NCBI GenBank assembly: GCA_965226755.1
Contig: CBDDDT010000004.1
Coordinates: 124,001 to 188,000 of the forward strand
Direction: 5' to 3'
DNA from: Bog-113 sp965226755
Lineage (GTDB): Bacteria; Acidobacteriota; Terriglobia; Bryobacterales; Bryobacteraceae
DNA: 64,000 nt
Shown piece by piece: positions 8,325-16,490 of the stretch (position 1 is the first letter of the stretch; each line of letters begins with the position of its first letter). Under the pieces are notes generated by a model, which saw only the letters and a program-made list of their open reading frames with translations, searched no databases and was not told the origin of the DNA. A program made the translations under genes and the position numbers.

Positions 8325-10223
8325 ATGAAGGTCAACCTCTGCGAAGGGATCCAGCGCTCCACTGCTGTCTTGTTATGCGCGTCCCTGTTCCTCGCCACAT
8401 CCGCTTCGGCCCAGACCGCTGTTCGCATCGATCCACCTTCCAGAGGGCTCGGTTGGCTTACGCGTCCCTACCAGGCCCGGTACGTTCCGCCTGTGAATCT
8501 CGCCAATTCCCCGCGCCTGGAATCATTGATCCGCGCCGGCAATCTATATCTCACCGCCGATGATGTCGTCGCGCTCGCCATCGAGAACAATATCGACGTC
8601 GAGGTGCAGCGCTACGGACCCCTGCTTGCGCGACAAATCCTCAAGCGCGCCGAAAGCGGCAACTTCCTACGCAGCGTGGGCACCGGCGTCGCCCAGGGAC
8701 CCACCAGCGTCAGCCTCACCGGAGTCAGCCTCAACTCCGGCGGCAGCTCGCTGAATACGGGCGGGAACGGCGTCAGCGCCGGCGGCGGCATCCTCACCCA
8801 GCTCGGTCCGTCCCTTTTGTCATTTGATCCCACCGTATCGGCTTACGCGAATTTCCAGCACGCCACCAGCCCGGAAAACAACACTTCGCTGGTCGGCACC
8901 AACGAGTTTGTTCAGGATTCGCGCACTTACCAGGCACAGTACTCCCAAAATTGGTCGTTTGGAACCAGCGCCGTTTTCACCTACGCCAGCCAGCACGCCA
9001 AAGTAAACAGCGCCTTTTTCGCCCTCAACCCCTATGAACAGGGCGATATCGATCTCACCGTCACCCAGAACCTGCTCCAGGGTTTCGGTTCCGCGGTCAA
9101 CGGCCGCAACATTCGGGTTCAGAAGAACAATCTCAAGGTCACCGACCTCCAGTTCAAGCTTCAGCTGATCACCACCATCTCGGCCGTGTTGAATCTTTAT
9201 TGGGATCTGGTCAGCTTCAACCAGGATCTAACCGCCCGCAGCCAGGAAGTGCAGACCGCTCAGCAGGCTTTCGACGATAACAAGAAGCAGGTGGAAATCG
9301 GAACCCTGGCTGAAATCGAAGTCACGCGCGCCGAATCGCAGCTCTACGCCGCCAAGCAGGATCTGATCATCTCTCAGACGAACCTGGCCCAGCAGGAAAC
9401 CGTTCTCAAGAACGCGCTCAGCCGCGCCGGCGTGGCCACCACGGATCTGGCGGACGTGCACATCGTCCCGCTCGACAAGATCGTCATTCCAGCGTCCGAT
9501 GAGACCCGTCCGGTGGATCAGCTCGTCGCGACAGCGCTTAAACAGCGCGTGGAGATTGAAGAAAGCCGCATCAACCTCAACAGCAACGAGCTGAACCTGG
9601 TGGGCATCAAGAATTCCCTCAAACCCACCCTTCAGGCCTTCGCGGAACTGACGAACAACGGCCTTTCCGGAACTCCCCTGGCTGGCGTATCGCTCGGGAA
9701 TTCCCCGTTCGTGGGCGGCTATGACACGTTCCTTGGCCAGCTCTTCCGCCGAAATTATCCAAACTACTCAGCGGGCTTCGCGCTCAATATCCCGCTCCGC
9801 AACCGCGCCGCGCAGGCCGACTACGTCACCAGCGTCATTGAAATCCGGCAAAACGAGCTCAGTCTTCAGAAGAGCATTAACCAGGTGCGTGTGGACGTCC
9901 AGAACGCAGTCATCGGGATCACCCAGGCGCGCGCCCGCTATGACGCGGCGGTTAAGGCCCGCGTCCTTGCCGGCCAGACTCTGGACGCCGATCAGAAGAA
10001 GCTCAATCTGGGCGCATCCACGGTCTTTCAGGTGGTCCAGGACCAGCGCGACGTCGCCACCGCGCAAAGCTCCGAAGCCCAGAGCCTGGCCAATTACAGC
10101 CATGCGCGCATCGCCTTCGAGCAAGCCCTGGGGACCACGCTCGAAGACAATCACGTTTCCATGACCGAGGCCATGCAGGGACGCGTCACCAGCGTTCCTG
10201 TCCGCGTACAGGAGAAGCCGTAA
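8325..10223 (+). CDS. TolC-family outer-membrane protein, first of a tandem pair
   Basis: A 632-residue exported protein with a signal peptide (about 1-29, ending SASAQ). After an N-terminal extension, TADDVVALAIENNIDVEV is the typical start of the first TolC repeat. Two long coiled-coil hairpins follow, with the family marker KKQVEIGTLAEIEVTRAES around residue 325 and its second-repeat counterpart KKLNLGASTVFQVVQDQRD near 560. A Gly/Ser/Asn-rich stretch (about 115-165) is inserted in the first repeat. TolC proteins form the trimeric outer-membrane channel of tripartite export systems. No inner-membrane pump or adaptor is encoded nearby. The stop overlaps the next start as TAATG. Confidence 0.9.
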   Translation: MKVNLCEGIQRSTAVLLCASLFLATSASAQTAVRIDPPSRGLGWLTRPYQARYVPPVNLANSPRLESLIRAGNLYLTADDVVALAIENNIDVEVQRYGPLLARQILKRAESGNFLRSVGTGVAQGPTSVSLTGVSLNSGGSSLNTGGNGVSAGGGILTQLGPSLLSFDPTVSAYANFQHATSPENNTSLVGTNEFVQDSRTYQAQYSQNWSFGTSAVFTYASQHAKVNSAFFALNPYEQGDIDLTVTQNLLQGFGSAVNGRNIRVQKNNLKVTDLQFKLQLITTISAVLNLYWDLVSFNQDLTARSQEVQTAQQAFDDNKKQVEIGTLAEIEVTRAESQLYAAKQDLIISQTNLAQQETVLKNALSRAGVATTDLADVHIVPLDKIVIPASDETRPVDQLVATALKQRVEIEESRINLNSNELNLVGIKNSLKPTLQAFAELTNNGLSGTPLAGVSLGNSPFVGGYDTFLGQLFRRNYPNYSAGFALNIPLRNRAAQADYVTSVIEIRQNELSLQKSINQVRVDVQNAVIGITQARARYDAAVKARVLAGQTLDADQKKLNLGASTVFQVVQDQRDVATAQSSEAQSLANYSHARIAFEQALGTTLEDNHVSMTEAMQGRVTSVPVRVQEKP

Positions 10224-12166
10224 TGCGCCGCCTTTTCCCGAACGCGCGTAAGCATATCGCCCTGGTCCTTTGCTGCGTCTGGCCGCTGTCCATGCTGAGT
10301 GCGCAGAACGCGCAGTCATCGCTCCAGGTTCCGCAGGACGCGATCGACCCGATCCGCCCGCATGCGCCCATCCTCTGGCGGCCTTATCTGGCGCCCGTCG
10401 TTCCGCCCGTCCGCCGATCCGACTCCGGCCGGTTCCGCCAGCTCATCCGCGGCGGCAAGCTCTACCTGACCGCGCAGGACGCCATCGCCCTTGCGCTCGA
10501 AAACAATATCGATATCGAGGTTGCCCGGTACAATCCCATCTCGCTCGCCTGGACCGTCGAACGGTATGAAGCCGGGGGCGCGCTGCCCGGCGTTCCGAGC
10601 GGCGCGACCCAAGCCAGTTCCGTCGCCAGCGGCCAGGGCGTACTCGGAAGCCAGCAGGCGGCTGGACTCAGCGCCGGGCAGAGCGCCAACAGCCGGAACA
10701 CCGGAAACGCCCAAATTTCTCAGGTCGGCCCGGTCGCCCAAACACTCGACCCCGCTATCCAGGAATCAACTGTGTTCAGTCACAAGACTCAGCTCCTGGC
10801 CGACGCCGTACAAACCGGAGAAAATCCGGCTCTGCTCCAAAATCAGCGCACCTACTTCGGCTCTTATCAACAGGGTTTTCCCATTGGCGGCAGCGTCACC
10901 GTTTCTTACAACAACCACTACCTCGACGAGAACGCGATTACCGATCTGACCAATCCATCCGTCTTTCCCACACTGTCCATCAGCATTCAGCAAAGCCTGC
11001 TGCAGGGATTTGGGAAAGCGGTGAACACGCGGCAAATCGAGGTCGCCAAGATCAACTTCCGCACCTCGGACCTGAACTTCAAATCCACGCTGATCACCAC
11101 CATCGTCAGCGTGCTGAACGCCTATTACGGGCTGGTCGGGGATTATGAGGATCTGAAGGCGAAGCAGAGTGCGCAGGAAGTTGCCCGGACATTGCTCGAA
11201 GACAGCCGCAAGCAGGTCGAAATCGGCTCTCTATCCGACTTGGACCTGATCACCGCCGAATCGCAAGTCGCTTCCACGGGGCAGGATTTAGTTAACTCCC
11301 AGACGGCGCTGCAACAGCAGGAGCTCACGCTCAAGAACCTCATCAGCCGCGCCGGCCTGGGCGATCGCGTCCTTGCCGCCGCCGAGATCGTTCCTCTAGA
11401 CCGCATCGAGATCCCACCCACCGACAATCTGCCCGCATCCAAACAGCTGGTCCAATCCGCGCTCGCGCAACGCAATGATCTGGCGGCCGAACAGGCCTCC
11501 ATCGCCGGATCCGTGGTCTCGATGGTCGGGACGCATAACGGGCTGCTGCCCAATCTTCAGGCGCTCGGCGGCACCAGCAATGCCGGCGCGGCCGGCACAG
11601 CGAAAGACGCCGTTCAGTTCGGACAGGTTCTGCGTCCAAACCCGTACTTTGTCGGCGGGATCGGCACGGCGCTCGGCCAAGTCTTTCAGCGCGATTTTCC
11701 CACGGAGAACATCGGAGGCTTCGGGCTCGTGACCATTAAGAATCGCGCTGCGCAGGCCGATTACAATATTGACCAGCTTTCCCTGCGCCAGACCCAACTC
11801 AACAATGAGAAGGATCGCAAGCAGGCCGAAGTCGACGTGTTGAATGCCGTGGTGGCCCTGCGGCAGTCGCGCGCAAAATATGACGCCGCTTTGCGAGCCA
11901 GGGTCCTCGACGAACAGCTTCTCGATAGCGAACAGAAGAAGTTCAAGCTCGGCGCATCCACGCCCTACAACATCATCCAGCAGCAGCGCGACCTGGTCGT
12001 CGCGCAGAGCACTGAAATCGCCGCCCTGGTTTCCTACAGTGAAGCCCGCGTGAACCTCGACCAAACGCTGGGGTCTACGCTGCAGACCAACCACGTCGAA
12101 ATCACGGACGCCCGCACAGGCCGCGTGGCGCACGCATCCTCCCTGCCGGCGGAGCTGCCGAAATAG
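10223..12166 (+). CDS. TolC-family outer-membrane protein, second of a tandem pair
   Basis: A 647-residue paralogue of the preceding protein with the same architecture. It has a signal peptide (about 1-28, ending MLSAQ), TAQDAIALALENNIDIEV opening the repeat, a Gln/Ser/Gly-rich insert near 120-165, KQVEIGSLSDLDLITAES in the first helical hairpin and KKFKLGASTPYNIIQQQRD in the second. It starts at ATG 10223 within the stop of the first copy, so the two are translationally coupled and perhaps form a heteromeric or alternative channel. The substrate is unknown. A hairpin at 12201-12224 follows and may end the transcript. Confidence 0.9.
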   Translation: MRRLFPNARKHIALVLCCVWPLSMLSAQNAQSSLQVPQDAIDPIRPHAPILWRPYLAPVVPPVRRSDSGRFRQLIRGGKLYLTAQDAIALALENNIDIEVARYNPISLAWTVERYEAGGALPGVPSGATQASSVASGQGVLGSQQAAGLSAGQSANSRNTGNAQISQVGPVAQTLDPAIQESTVFSHKTQLLADAVQTGENPALLQNQRTYFGSYQQGFPIGGSVTVSYNNHYLDENAITDLTNPSVFPTLSISIQQSLLQGFGKAVNTRQIEVAKINFRTSDLNFKSTLITTIVSVLNAYYGLVGDYEDLKAKQSAQEVARTLLEDSRKQVEIGSLSDLDLITAESQVASTGQDLVNSQTALQQQELTLKNLISRAGLGDRVLAAAEIVPLDRIEIPPTDNLPASKQLVQSALAQRNDLAAEQASIAGSVVSMVGTHNGLLPNLQALGGTSNAGAAGTAKDAVQFGQVLRPNPYFVGGIGTALGQVFQRDFPTENIGGFGLVTIKNRAAQADYNIDQLSLRQTQLNNEKDRKQAEVDVLNAVVALRQSRAKYDAALRARVLDEQLLDSEQKKFKLGASTPYNIIQQQRDLVVAQSTEIAALVSYSEARVNLDQTLGSTLQTNHVEITDARTGRVAHASSLPAELPK

Positions 12167-12200
12167 TCTGCAGGGCGTTCGCAACCGGCATCAACGAGCG

Positions 12201-12224
12201 AGGCTGGCCTGTGGAGACCAGCCT
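12201..12224. terminator. Hairpin between convergent genes, probable bidirectional terminator
   Basis: Seven-base arms AGGCTGG (12201-12207) and CCAGCCT (12218-12224) pair perfectly around a ten-base loop. It lies in the 67-bp gap between the stops of the second TolC gene (+) and the Gfo/Idh/MocA gene (-). The T-run is weak (TTCCC), so termination efficiency is uncertain. Confidence 0.5.
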
Positions 12225-12233
12225 TTCCCATCC

Positions 12234-13805
12234 CTACCCGATCTTCCAGCCCTTCCGAACCACCGGCTTCAGCAACTGGTCCGCGACCGAGTTGTTCGTA
12301 ATTTTCATCTTCTCCGCATCCCACTCGAGCCTGCAGTTCAGCTTCGTGGCGATCGCTCCGAGAGCAATCCACTCGGTGAACGGCGCTGACACGCTGAAGT
12401 TGGAACAGGCCGGCGCTCCGCCTTTGCAGGCGCGAATCCAGTCCCGGTAATGCCCTGGCGAGCGCGGAAGGAACTCAGGCGGAAATTCGTAGTCCTTCAT
12501 CTTCTCGACTGGAAGCAGCCGCGTGTTTTCCCCGTAGGTGCCTGTCGTGAGCATGCCCTGATCGCCTACAAACAAACTTCCATTCGTGCCCTCGTCAATC
12601 ATGCTCATCCACTTGGAAAGCTTGCGTTCCTTGGGCGTCATCTTCTCGTCGGCGGCCGGATCGCGCCTGCGCTCCCGGGCGGGAATCTCCTTTGGAGAAA
12701 AAAACTGATCCGTGAAGACTTCGCCGATAATCTGCCGCTCCCTGGGCTTCAACCCCTCGCCAGTCCTGCTTACGCGGTTCTCCGGCAGATCACCCAAGAT
12801 TTCCCCGCGCGGAGCGTTGGGCAAATCAGGCTGCGGTTCGCGCTTCGCGTCGTACCAGAAGATCTTTACCGGAGGCATCGACCCCCGGGCAGGGAAGTCG
12901 AACCGCACCACGGACTTCGCCGGGAAGTAGATTTCGCTGGAGCCTTCCTGCCGGACACACTCCACCGAAGTGGGAGCGCCCAGGCGCAACGCCATGTTGG
13001 GGGCTCCCAGGATGTGGCACGCCATATCACCCAGCGCACCCGAGCCGAAGTCGAAAAACCCGCGCCACGTAAACGGAAGATAGTCGTCGCTGTAAGGACG
13101 CTCTTTCGCCACGCCCAGCCATAGGTCCCAATTGACGGAAGACGGAACGGGAGAAGGCGCCGGAGGATCGATCGCGCCCTGCGGCCATACAGGACGATTC
13201 GTCCAAGCATGCACTTCGGTGACGTTGCCGATCTGCCCTGACCAGATCATTTCCGCGCATTGCCGGGTTCCTTCATTCGAGTAGCCCTGGTTCCCCATCT
13301 GAGTGGCGACGTTGTACCGCTCCGCCGCTTTCAGCAGTTCGCGGCATTCCCACACGGTATGCGCCAGCGGCTTCTGCACATACACGTGTTTGCCGAGCTG
13401 CATGGCTGAAATCGCGGCCGCGGCATGCATGTGGTCCGGGACCGTGACGATCACCGCATCCATGTTCTTGCCTTCTTTGTCCAGCATCTCGCGGAAGTCG
13501 GCGAACTTCGGCACGTTCGGGAACCGCTCGAACGTCCGCTTGGCCGAGACCGTATCCACGTCGCACAGCGCGACGATATTTTCGGTTTGCGCGCAGCCCG
13601 CAATGTCGCTCTGCGCTTTGCCTCCCGCCCCGATGGAAGCGATATTCAGCTTCTCGTTCGGTGATTTGTATCCTAAACTCTTTAGCGATACCTGGCTGCC
13701 GAAACCGCCCAGAGGAACGGCGCCCGCTAACAGGGTGCCGTAGAAGAAATGCCGACGCGTGATCCGATTGGGTTTCATAGGAGATGAGCGAGCTGTATGC
13801 ATCAT
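12234..13805 (-). CDS. Tat-exported Gfo/Idh/MocA-family oxidoreductase
   Basis: The N-terminus carries a twin-arginine signal (ITRRHFFYGTLLAGAVPLGG), so the folded, cofactor-loaded protein is likely exported. A Rossmann nucleotide-binding fold follows (IASIGAGGKAQSDIAG), then the family's Lys-Pro motif in the variant form VQKPLAH (usually EKP) and a C-terminal Gfo/Idh/MocA domain. Members oxidise or epimerise sugars and cyclitols with NAD(P). Exported forms with tight cofactor binding are common in Acidobacteria, Planctomycetes and Bacteroidetes. Candidate starts are ATG 13805, 13802 (five bases after AAGGGA) and 13778; the Tat motif is retained in all. The substrate is unknown. Confidence 0.88.
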   Translation of the reverse strand: MMHTARSSPMKPNRITRRHFFYGTLLAGAVPLGGFGSQVSLKSLGYKSPNEKLNIASIGAGGKAQSDIAGCAQTENIVALCDVDTVSAKRTFERFPNVPKFADFREMLDKEGKNMDAVIVTVPDHMHAAAAISAMQLGKHVYVQKPLAHTVWECRELLKAAERYNVATQMGNQGYSNEGTRQCAEMIWSGQIGNVTEVHAWTNRPVWPQGAIDPPAPSPVPSSVNWDLWLGVAKERPYSDDYLPFTWRGFFDFGSGALGDMACHILGAPNMALRLGAPTSVECVRQEGSSEIYFPAKSVVRFDFPARGSMPPVKIFWYDAKREPQPDLPNAPRGEILGDLPENRVSRTGEGLKPRERQIIGEVFTDQFFSPKEIPARERRRDPAADEKMTPKERKLSKWMSMIDEGTNGSLFVGDQGMLTTGTYGENTRLLPVEKMKDYEFPPEFLPRSPGHYRDWIRACKGGAPACSNFSVSAPFTEWIALGAIATKLNCRLEWDAEKMKITNNSVADQLLKPVVRKGWKIG

Positions 13806-13845
13806 ATCCCTTGTCCCATCGCGGTTCGCTACCGCGGCGGCGCCG

Positions 13846-15441
13846 CTAGAAAAACCAGATGATATCCGACGACGCCGTGAACTGGTTCTTCTTCGTTCCG
13901 TTGTTGTACGCGGGCGTGTCGTAGGACCGCTCGTACCGGAGCTCCGGCCGGATGAGAATTGTCGTCCCCACCCAATGCCCGATCCCAAGCAGGTGCTCCG
14001 AGTACCTCGACTTGTAACCTGTTCGCTGACCCACAAAGTCGTCTAAGAACTCGTTCCGGATGCTCAGATAGTTCTTCGGCGAGAGCTGCTTCTCCATGTA
14101 ATTCACGATCGCGAACGAAGGCGCATAACACGTCACATCATAGTCTTCCCGGCACTGCGCTCCGTTGGCACCCGTTTCCACCAGCGTCGCCCCGACCGGA
14201 TTGTCGATGTTCGGAACTTTCCTCTCGTACTGATACCAGGATTCCGTGGAACTGTGCCAAGTGCCGTCTTTGCTGAATTTGTGGTACCACGTCACGTAGT
14301 ACGCGGCCAGATTGTTGTAAGCATACTTGCCGTCATTAATCGAATTCGCGCAGGTGTACACGTTGTCCAGCCCCGCGCGCCAGGTATAACCCAAGCAGGC
14401 GTTTAACGTCAGCTTGGCATCGTTGGTCCACGGCGCCACGTCGCAACTGCCCGACAGTCCGATCTGGAGCAGCCAGCCCGCGGTCAGTTTGGTCGTCACG
14501 TTAATTCCCGTCTGCGTGTAACAGTCGACCGTGTAGGTGAGAGAGTGCGAATAGGTGTAATTATTCGGAGCTAACTGCGCCTCGATATCGGGAAGGGAAA
14601 TGTAGCGCCCGACCCGAATGTCCATTCCCTCGGCTACCTGCGGGACATAAAGGTCCAGATACGCCATCGGAACATCAAAGCCGTTCTCCTGATTCTTGCC
14701 GAGCAATTGGTTGCTGAAAATTCCTTTGGATGTCGTAAACCGGTAATCCAGCCCGTAGATGCTGGTGATTCGAAAGCCCCAGTCGATGTGATCGGTCTGC
14801 ACGGTATCCGGCTGCCGTTCGATATACAGCGCTTCCTGGTCTAATTGAACTGTATTTCCCCTCTCCGCGTAAGCCTCGGGATAGTTCGAGTACCCGTGGC
14901 CCTTTGACGTGCTCACGTTTACGCCGGCGTTCACCCAGCCATAAATTTGAATCCCGCTCCGCTTCCAGGCGTCCCCGTTCGATCCTTCCCAGATGGCCGT
15001 CATCAGCGGGCCGCCCTGGGTCCATGGCTGGCCGATTGTGACGCTTCCGCCGTAGGGCCAAACCGTGAAGGGAAACGGCGGATCCGTCACCGGCGCGGCA
15101 TAACCTCGGAGCTTCGGGGCCGGGCCGCTATCCGAACTGCCCTTCCAGTCATCCGCGTAGGCCTTTATGAATCGCCGCATGAAGTTGGGCCTGGGACCAT
15201 TTGCCTTGGCTGGGGGCAGCGCCGCGGCTGGGGTCGGCGCCGCAGATTGCGGCGCGGGAGCCGGCGTAATCTGCCCGGTTCCGGGCCCTCCCGCCGCTCC
15301 CGTCGTCTGGTCCTCCGGGGACTCGCTCGTACTCGTGGTTACAACAGCGTCAGAAGCACCGCTGAGCATTAGCGCTCCGGAGAAGGTAAGGCAGGTGAAA
15401 AGAAGTCCAACGCGACACATGGGCCAAGTCATTGATTTCAT
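13846..15441 (-). CDS. BBP2-type outer-membrane beta-barrel porin
   Basis: Signal peptide (VGLLFTCLTFSGALMLSG, start region) followed by a Pro/Ala-rich periplasmic linker (about 45-80), then alternating beta strands throughout. Typical BBP2 (OmpL-like) sequences are visible: IQIYGWVNAGVN, RQPDTVQTDHIDWGFR, YGLDYRFTT, AYLDLYVP and VGRYISLPDIEAQ. It ends in the aromatic residues IIWFF, the usual C-terminal barrel signal. The family is thought to form diffusion channels. Possible starts are ATG 15441, 15432 and 15420, none with a clear ribosome site; 15441 was chosen. The reading frame is open further upstream to 15663, but that part overlaps the parvulin gene and lacks a signal peptide. Confidence 0.85.
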   Translation of the reverse strand: MKSMTWPMCRVGLLFTCLTFSGALMLSGASDAVVTTSTSESPEDQTTGAAGGPGTGQITPAPAPQSAAPTPAAALPPAKANGPRPNFMRRFIKAYADDWKGSSDSGPAPKLRGYAAPVTDPPFPFTVWPYGGSVTIGQPWTQGGPLMTAIWEGSNGDAWKRSGIQIYGWVNAGVNVSTSKGHGYSNYPEAYAERGNTVQLDQEALYIERQPDTVQTDHIDWGFRITSIYGLDYRFTTSKGIFSNQLLGKNQENGFDVPMAYLDLYVPQVAEGMDIRVGRYISLPDIEAQLAPNNYTYSHSLTYTVDCYTQTGINVTTKLTAGWLLQIGLSGSCDVAPWTNDAKLTLNACLGYTWRAGLDNVYTCANSINDGKYAYNNLAAYYVTWYHKFSKDGTWHSSTESWYQYERKVPNIDNPVGATLVETGANGAQCREDYDVTCYAPSFAIVNYMEKQLSPKNYLSIRNEFLDDFVGQRTGYKSRYSEHLLGIGHWVGTTILIRPELRYERSYDTPAYNNGTKKNQFTASSDIIWFF

Positions 15442-15526
15442 CAGTGTCGAAATACACGCGTAAGGAAGGCATAAGGAAAACCGAAGGAAAGATCGGCGCG
15501 GGCCAGCCGGGCGTCTCCAATCCGCG

Positions 15527-16420
15527 TTATTCGCGCTCTTGTTTCGCGCTTGCGGCGAGATCGTCAGGGACGCGCTGAATCGTCGCTTGTTTCCGGAGCC
15601 GCTCGATGCCTTTGAGGTACTCCTGATGCTCGGACATGGCGGTGAGAACGCGCTCGATGTCATGGCGAACTTCTTCGAAGCCCGCGGCCCGGCTGGGCGT
15701 CAGCGAGTTTAATAGCGCGATGTGAAAGCCGAAGGGCGTAGTGAAGACTCCCGTGCGTTGACCAGGGGACACCTCCCGCAAGGCCTTCTCGAATTCCTCG
15801 ACCATGTGGCCAGCCGGAAAGGAGCCGAGATCCCCTCCCGTACCCTTGCAGTCGGAATGGCGCTCCGCGACCGCCGAAAAGTCTTCTCCGCTTTCGAGTT
15901 CGGCCAGCGCCACCTGAATGGCCGCTTCGGCCTCTTGTTCCGTGCGTTTCTCGTTCACATGGACGACGATGTGAGCCGCCTGGAACAGGTCGGGGTTACG
16001 GAAGTTCTCGCGCTGGCTCTCATAGAAGTTTTCAATGTCCTCCGCCGACGGCTTAACGGCATGCGCGGTGAATTCTTTTACTAAGCGCGCCAAGCGAAGA
16101 TGCTGTTCCAGTTGCTTCCGCACTAAGCTGTCATCGAAAGCCCCGCCCGCTGCCGCTCTTTGACGCTCCATTTCCTGATCTACCCAGACTGCATCCAGGG
16201 GTTGTGGATCGTTTGCCGCCGCCGATTCCAGCAGGAAGCGGTCGATGGCGGAGTGTTCCGCGGCGGCGCGCAACTGCGCTTCCCGTTGACTCAAGTCGGT
16301 GACGCTTGCCCACCGCGGGTCTCTGCGGAGGCGCTCCATCTCCTCCCGGACCAGATCTTCCGGCACTGCTTCGCCATTTACGAGAAGAGGCATAAAACCC
16401 CGCACGGCTCCATTTCCCAT
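15527..16420 (-). CDS. Parvulin-type peptidyl-prolyl cis-trans isomerase (PpiC/NifM-like)
   Basis: A 297-residue protein with a SurA_N-like helical domain (about 20-125) and a parvulin rotamase domain (about 140-245). The rotamase shows QAAHIVVHV, SGEDFSAVAERHSDCKGTGGDLGSF and TPFGFHIALL, which are diagnostic. It accelerates prolyl isomerisation and often acts as a chaperone. Unlike SurA or PrsA it has no signal peptide or lipobox, so it may be cytoplasmic, as NifM is, although its neighbours encode exported proteins. ATG 16420 and ATG 16393 (after GCGGGG) are both possible starts. A GCCCG/CGGGC hairpin (16423-16435) lies just upstream of the first. Confidence 0.88.
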   Translation of the reverse strand: MGNGAVRGFMPLLVNGEAVPEDLVREEMERLRRDPRWASVTDLSQREAQLRAAAEHSAIDRFLLESAAANDPQPLDAVWVDQEMERQRAAAGGAFDDSLVRKQLEQHLRLARLVKEFTAHAVKPSAEDIENFYESQRENFRNPDLFQAAHIVVHVNEKRTEQEAEAAIQVALAELESGEDFSAVAERHSDCKGTGGDLGSFPAGHMVEEFEKALREVSPGQRTGVFTTPFGFHIALLNSLTPSRAAGFEEVRHDIERVLTAMSEHQEYLKGIERLRKQATIQRVPDDLAASAKQERE

Positions 16421-16490
16421 CAGCCCGAACCGGGCCGATTGTTAATGCTGTTACGCCGTCCGGAAAATGCTCTCAATATTCGTCGCGCGG

